DNA of 6,233 bases from Burkholderiales bacterium (lineage in GTDB: Bacteria > Pseudomonadota > Gammaproteobacteria > Burkholderiales > Burkholderiaceae_C), in contig CANJKD010000159.1 in assembly GCA_947474415.1 (NCBI GenBank), forward strand, positions 1 through 6,233, given 5' to 3'. Below are positions 5,529 to 6,233 of the stretch, piece by piece. The notes beneath the pieces were generated by a model, which worked only from the letters and a program-made list of their open reading frames with translations, was not told the DNA's origin and did no database searches. The position numbers were made by a program, and so were the translations under genes. How positions within the stretch are numbered: position 1 is the stretch's first letter; each line of letters starts with the position of its first letter.

Positions 5529-6231
5529 GGGAACCGGGTCCGTTGGCAGATTCAGCTTGTCGTCGCATCCATACCAGGCAACGCTCGGCATCCAGCCCGG
5601 GAACGACCAGTTGTTCCACGTGAAACACTTCAATGCCGACCGGCAGTGCGGCCAGCTCATCGACCGGGTACTTTCCTTTCATGGCCATCCACAAGCCATC
5701 AACTCCAATGTGTGAACGCGTCAGGCGGGCAAAGTCCGCAAGTGATGCGAAGGCGCGAGACGTGACAACATCAAACGGCACGGCACTCAGCTGCTCGACG
5801 CGAGCATGCGCTGCGTGCAGATTGCGCAAGCGCAGTTCGGCCGCCACCTGTCGCACGAAGGCCGCCTTCTTGCCGACCGTGTCCACGCAGGTCACATCGA
5901 TTGCCGGGTTCAGCACGGCGATCACGACACCGGGCAACCCGCCACCGCTGCCCACGTCGAGCAATCGGTGCGTGGCGCGGTGTGGCGTGTCACTACAAGC
6001 GCGACGCAGCGGCCCGACCACGGCCATGCAGTCGGCCAGATGCTGGGTCACCATTTGCGCCGGGTCACGCACGGCGGTCAGGTTGTAGGTGCCGTTCCAG
6101 CGCTGCAACAACGCCAGATAGGAAATCAGTGCGTCGGCCTGCGCAGTGCTCAGCGAAAGGCCCAGCGTTGTTGCAGTGTTCTGCAACGATTGCTGCGAGG
6201 TCAGCTCAGGCTGCGGCATCGTGCATGGCAT
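5524..6231 (-). CDS. rsmG: 16S rRNA (guanine527-N7)-methyltransferase RsmG (GidB)
   Basis: RsmG uses S-adenosylmethionine to methylate N7 of G527 in the 530 loop of 16S rRNA; its loss gives low-level streptomycin resistance in several bacteria. Residue numbers here count from the ATG at 6231. NGTYNLTAVRDP (46-57) and TQHLADCM (62-69) are the N-terminal signature. LLDVGSGGGLPG (90-101) is the SAM-binding motif I, CVDTVGKKAAF (115-125) the acidic-loop region, DVVTSRAFASL (154-164) the motif IV region, and MKGKYP (184-189) is also conserved. EVFHVEQL (201-208) near the C-terminus is encoded by the parS site. Two in-frame ATGs (6231 and 6219) are seen and neither has a clear ribosome site in view; a start beyond the right edge is possible. 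mnmG (gidA) usually lies just upstream in this locus and would be outside the window. Confidence 0.95.
   Translation of the reverse strand: MPCTMPQPELTSQQSLQNTATTLGLSLSTAQADALISYLALLQRWNGTYNLTAVRDPAQMVTQHLADCMAVVGPLRRACSDTPHRATHRLLDVGSGGGLPGVVIAVLNPAIDVTCVDTVGKKAAFVRQVAAELRLRNLHAAHARVEQLSAVPFDVVTSRAFASLADFARLTRSHIGVDGLWMAMKGKYPVDELAALPVGIEVFHVEQLVVPGLDAERCLVWMRRQAESANGPGSL
5612..5627. promoter_or_regulatory. parS: parS centromere site inside rsmG
   Basis: TGTTCCACGTGAAACA fits the consensus TGTTNCACGTGAAACA at every position; relative to the fully palindromic form it has one C in the fifth position. It encodes the FHVEQ residues of RsmG. It lies 184 nt upstream of the parA start. ParB should load here and spread over rsmG, parA and beyond. 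I saw no second copy in this window. Confidence 0.93.
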
Positions 6232-6233
6232 CC

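Noticed and set aside
5684..5692. CCATCCACA as a possible DnaA box near the par locus
   Set aside because: Only a partial match to TTATCCACA, inside rsmG codons for a conserved segment, with no other boxes or AT-rich unwinding region nearby. No origin is supported in this window.

Overview
The window is high-GC, tightly packed bacterial chromosome. The protein sequences and gene order suggest a betaproteobacterium of the order Burkholderiales, perhaps near the Rubrivivax/Leptothrix group. That placement comes from gene content and base composition, not from a search. There are six protein genes: two core chromosome-maintenance genes (parA, parB), a 16S rRNA methyltransferase (rsmG), a stress-type protein kinase (prkA), a small serine hydrolase and an arginine-biosynthesis enzyme (argC). 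I see no rRNA, tRNA, CRISPR array, insertion sequence or phage gene.

Layout from left to right. (1) 1-1682, minus strand: the first 560 codons of prkA, with the C-terminus beyond the left edge. (2) 1683-2053: a 371-nt non-coding stretch holding a strong sigma-54 type -24/-12 element pointing at prkA, followed by a long leader with several stable hairpins. (3) 2054-2947, minus: parB. (4) 2948-3083: a 136-nt spacer dense in inverted repeats and one direct repeat. (5) 3084-3632, minus: an RBBP9/YdeN-type alpha/beta hydrolase. (6) 3676-4617, plus: type 2 argC, the only gene on the plus strand. (7) 4661-5428, minus: parA. (8) 5524-6231, minus: rsmG, running to or past the right edge, with a perfect consensus parS site inside its coding sequence at 5612-5627.

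The rsmG-parA-(hydrolase)-parB block is a variant of the conserved gidB-parA-parB chromosome-partition locus. ParB should load at the parS site in rsmG and spread over the locus, and ParA should act on the resulting complex. The locus is interrupted: argC lies in opposite orientation between parA and the hydrolase. It is divergent from the hydrolase (43-nt gap) and convergent with parA (43-nt gap), with no obvious intrinsic terminator. parA and parB are therefore probably not one simple operon here. parA has a perfect TATAAT overlapping the rsmG stop codon, and parB may rely on the hydrolase transcript or on an unseen promoter.

The prkA end is a separate regulatory unit. The sigma-54 element agrees with the known nitrogen-starvation (NtrC/sigma-54) control of the E. 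coli homologue yeaG. Nothing here is clearly a new defence or mobile system. The points most worth checking are the sigma-54 promoter with its structured prkA leader, the parS inside rsmG, the argC insertion in the par locus, and the hairpin-rich spacer before parB.
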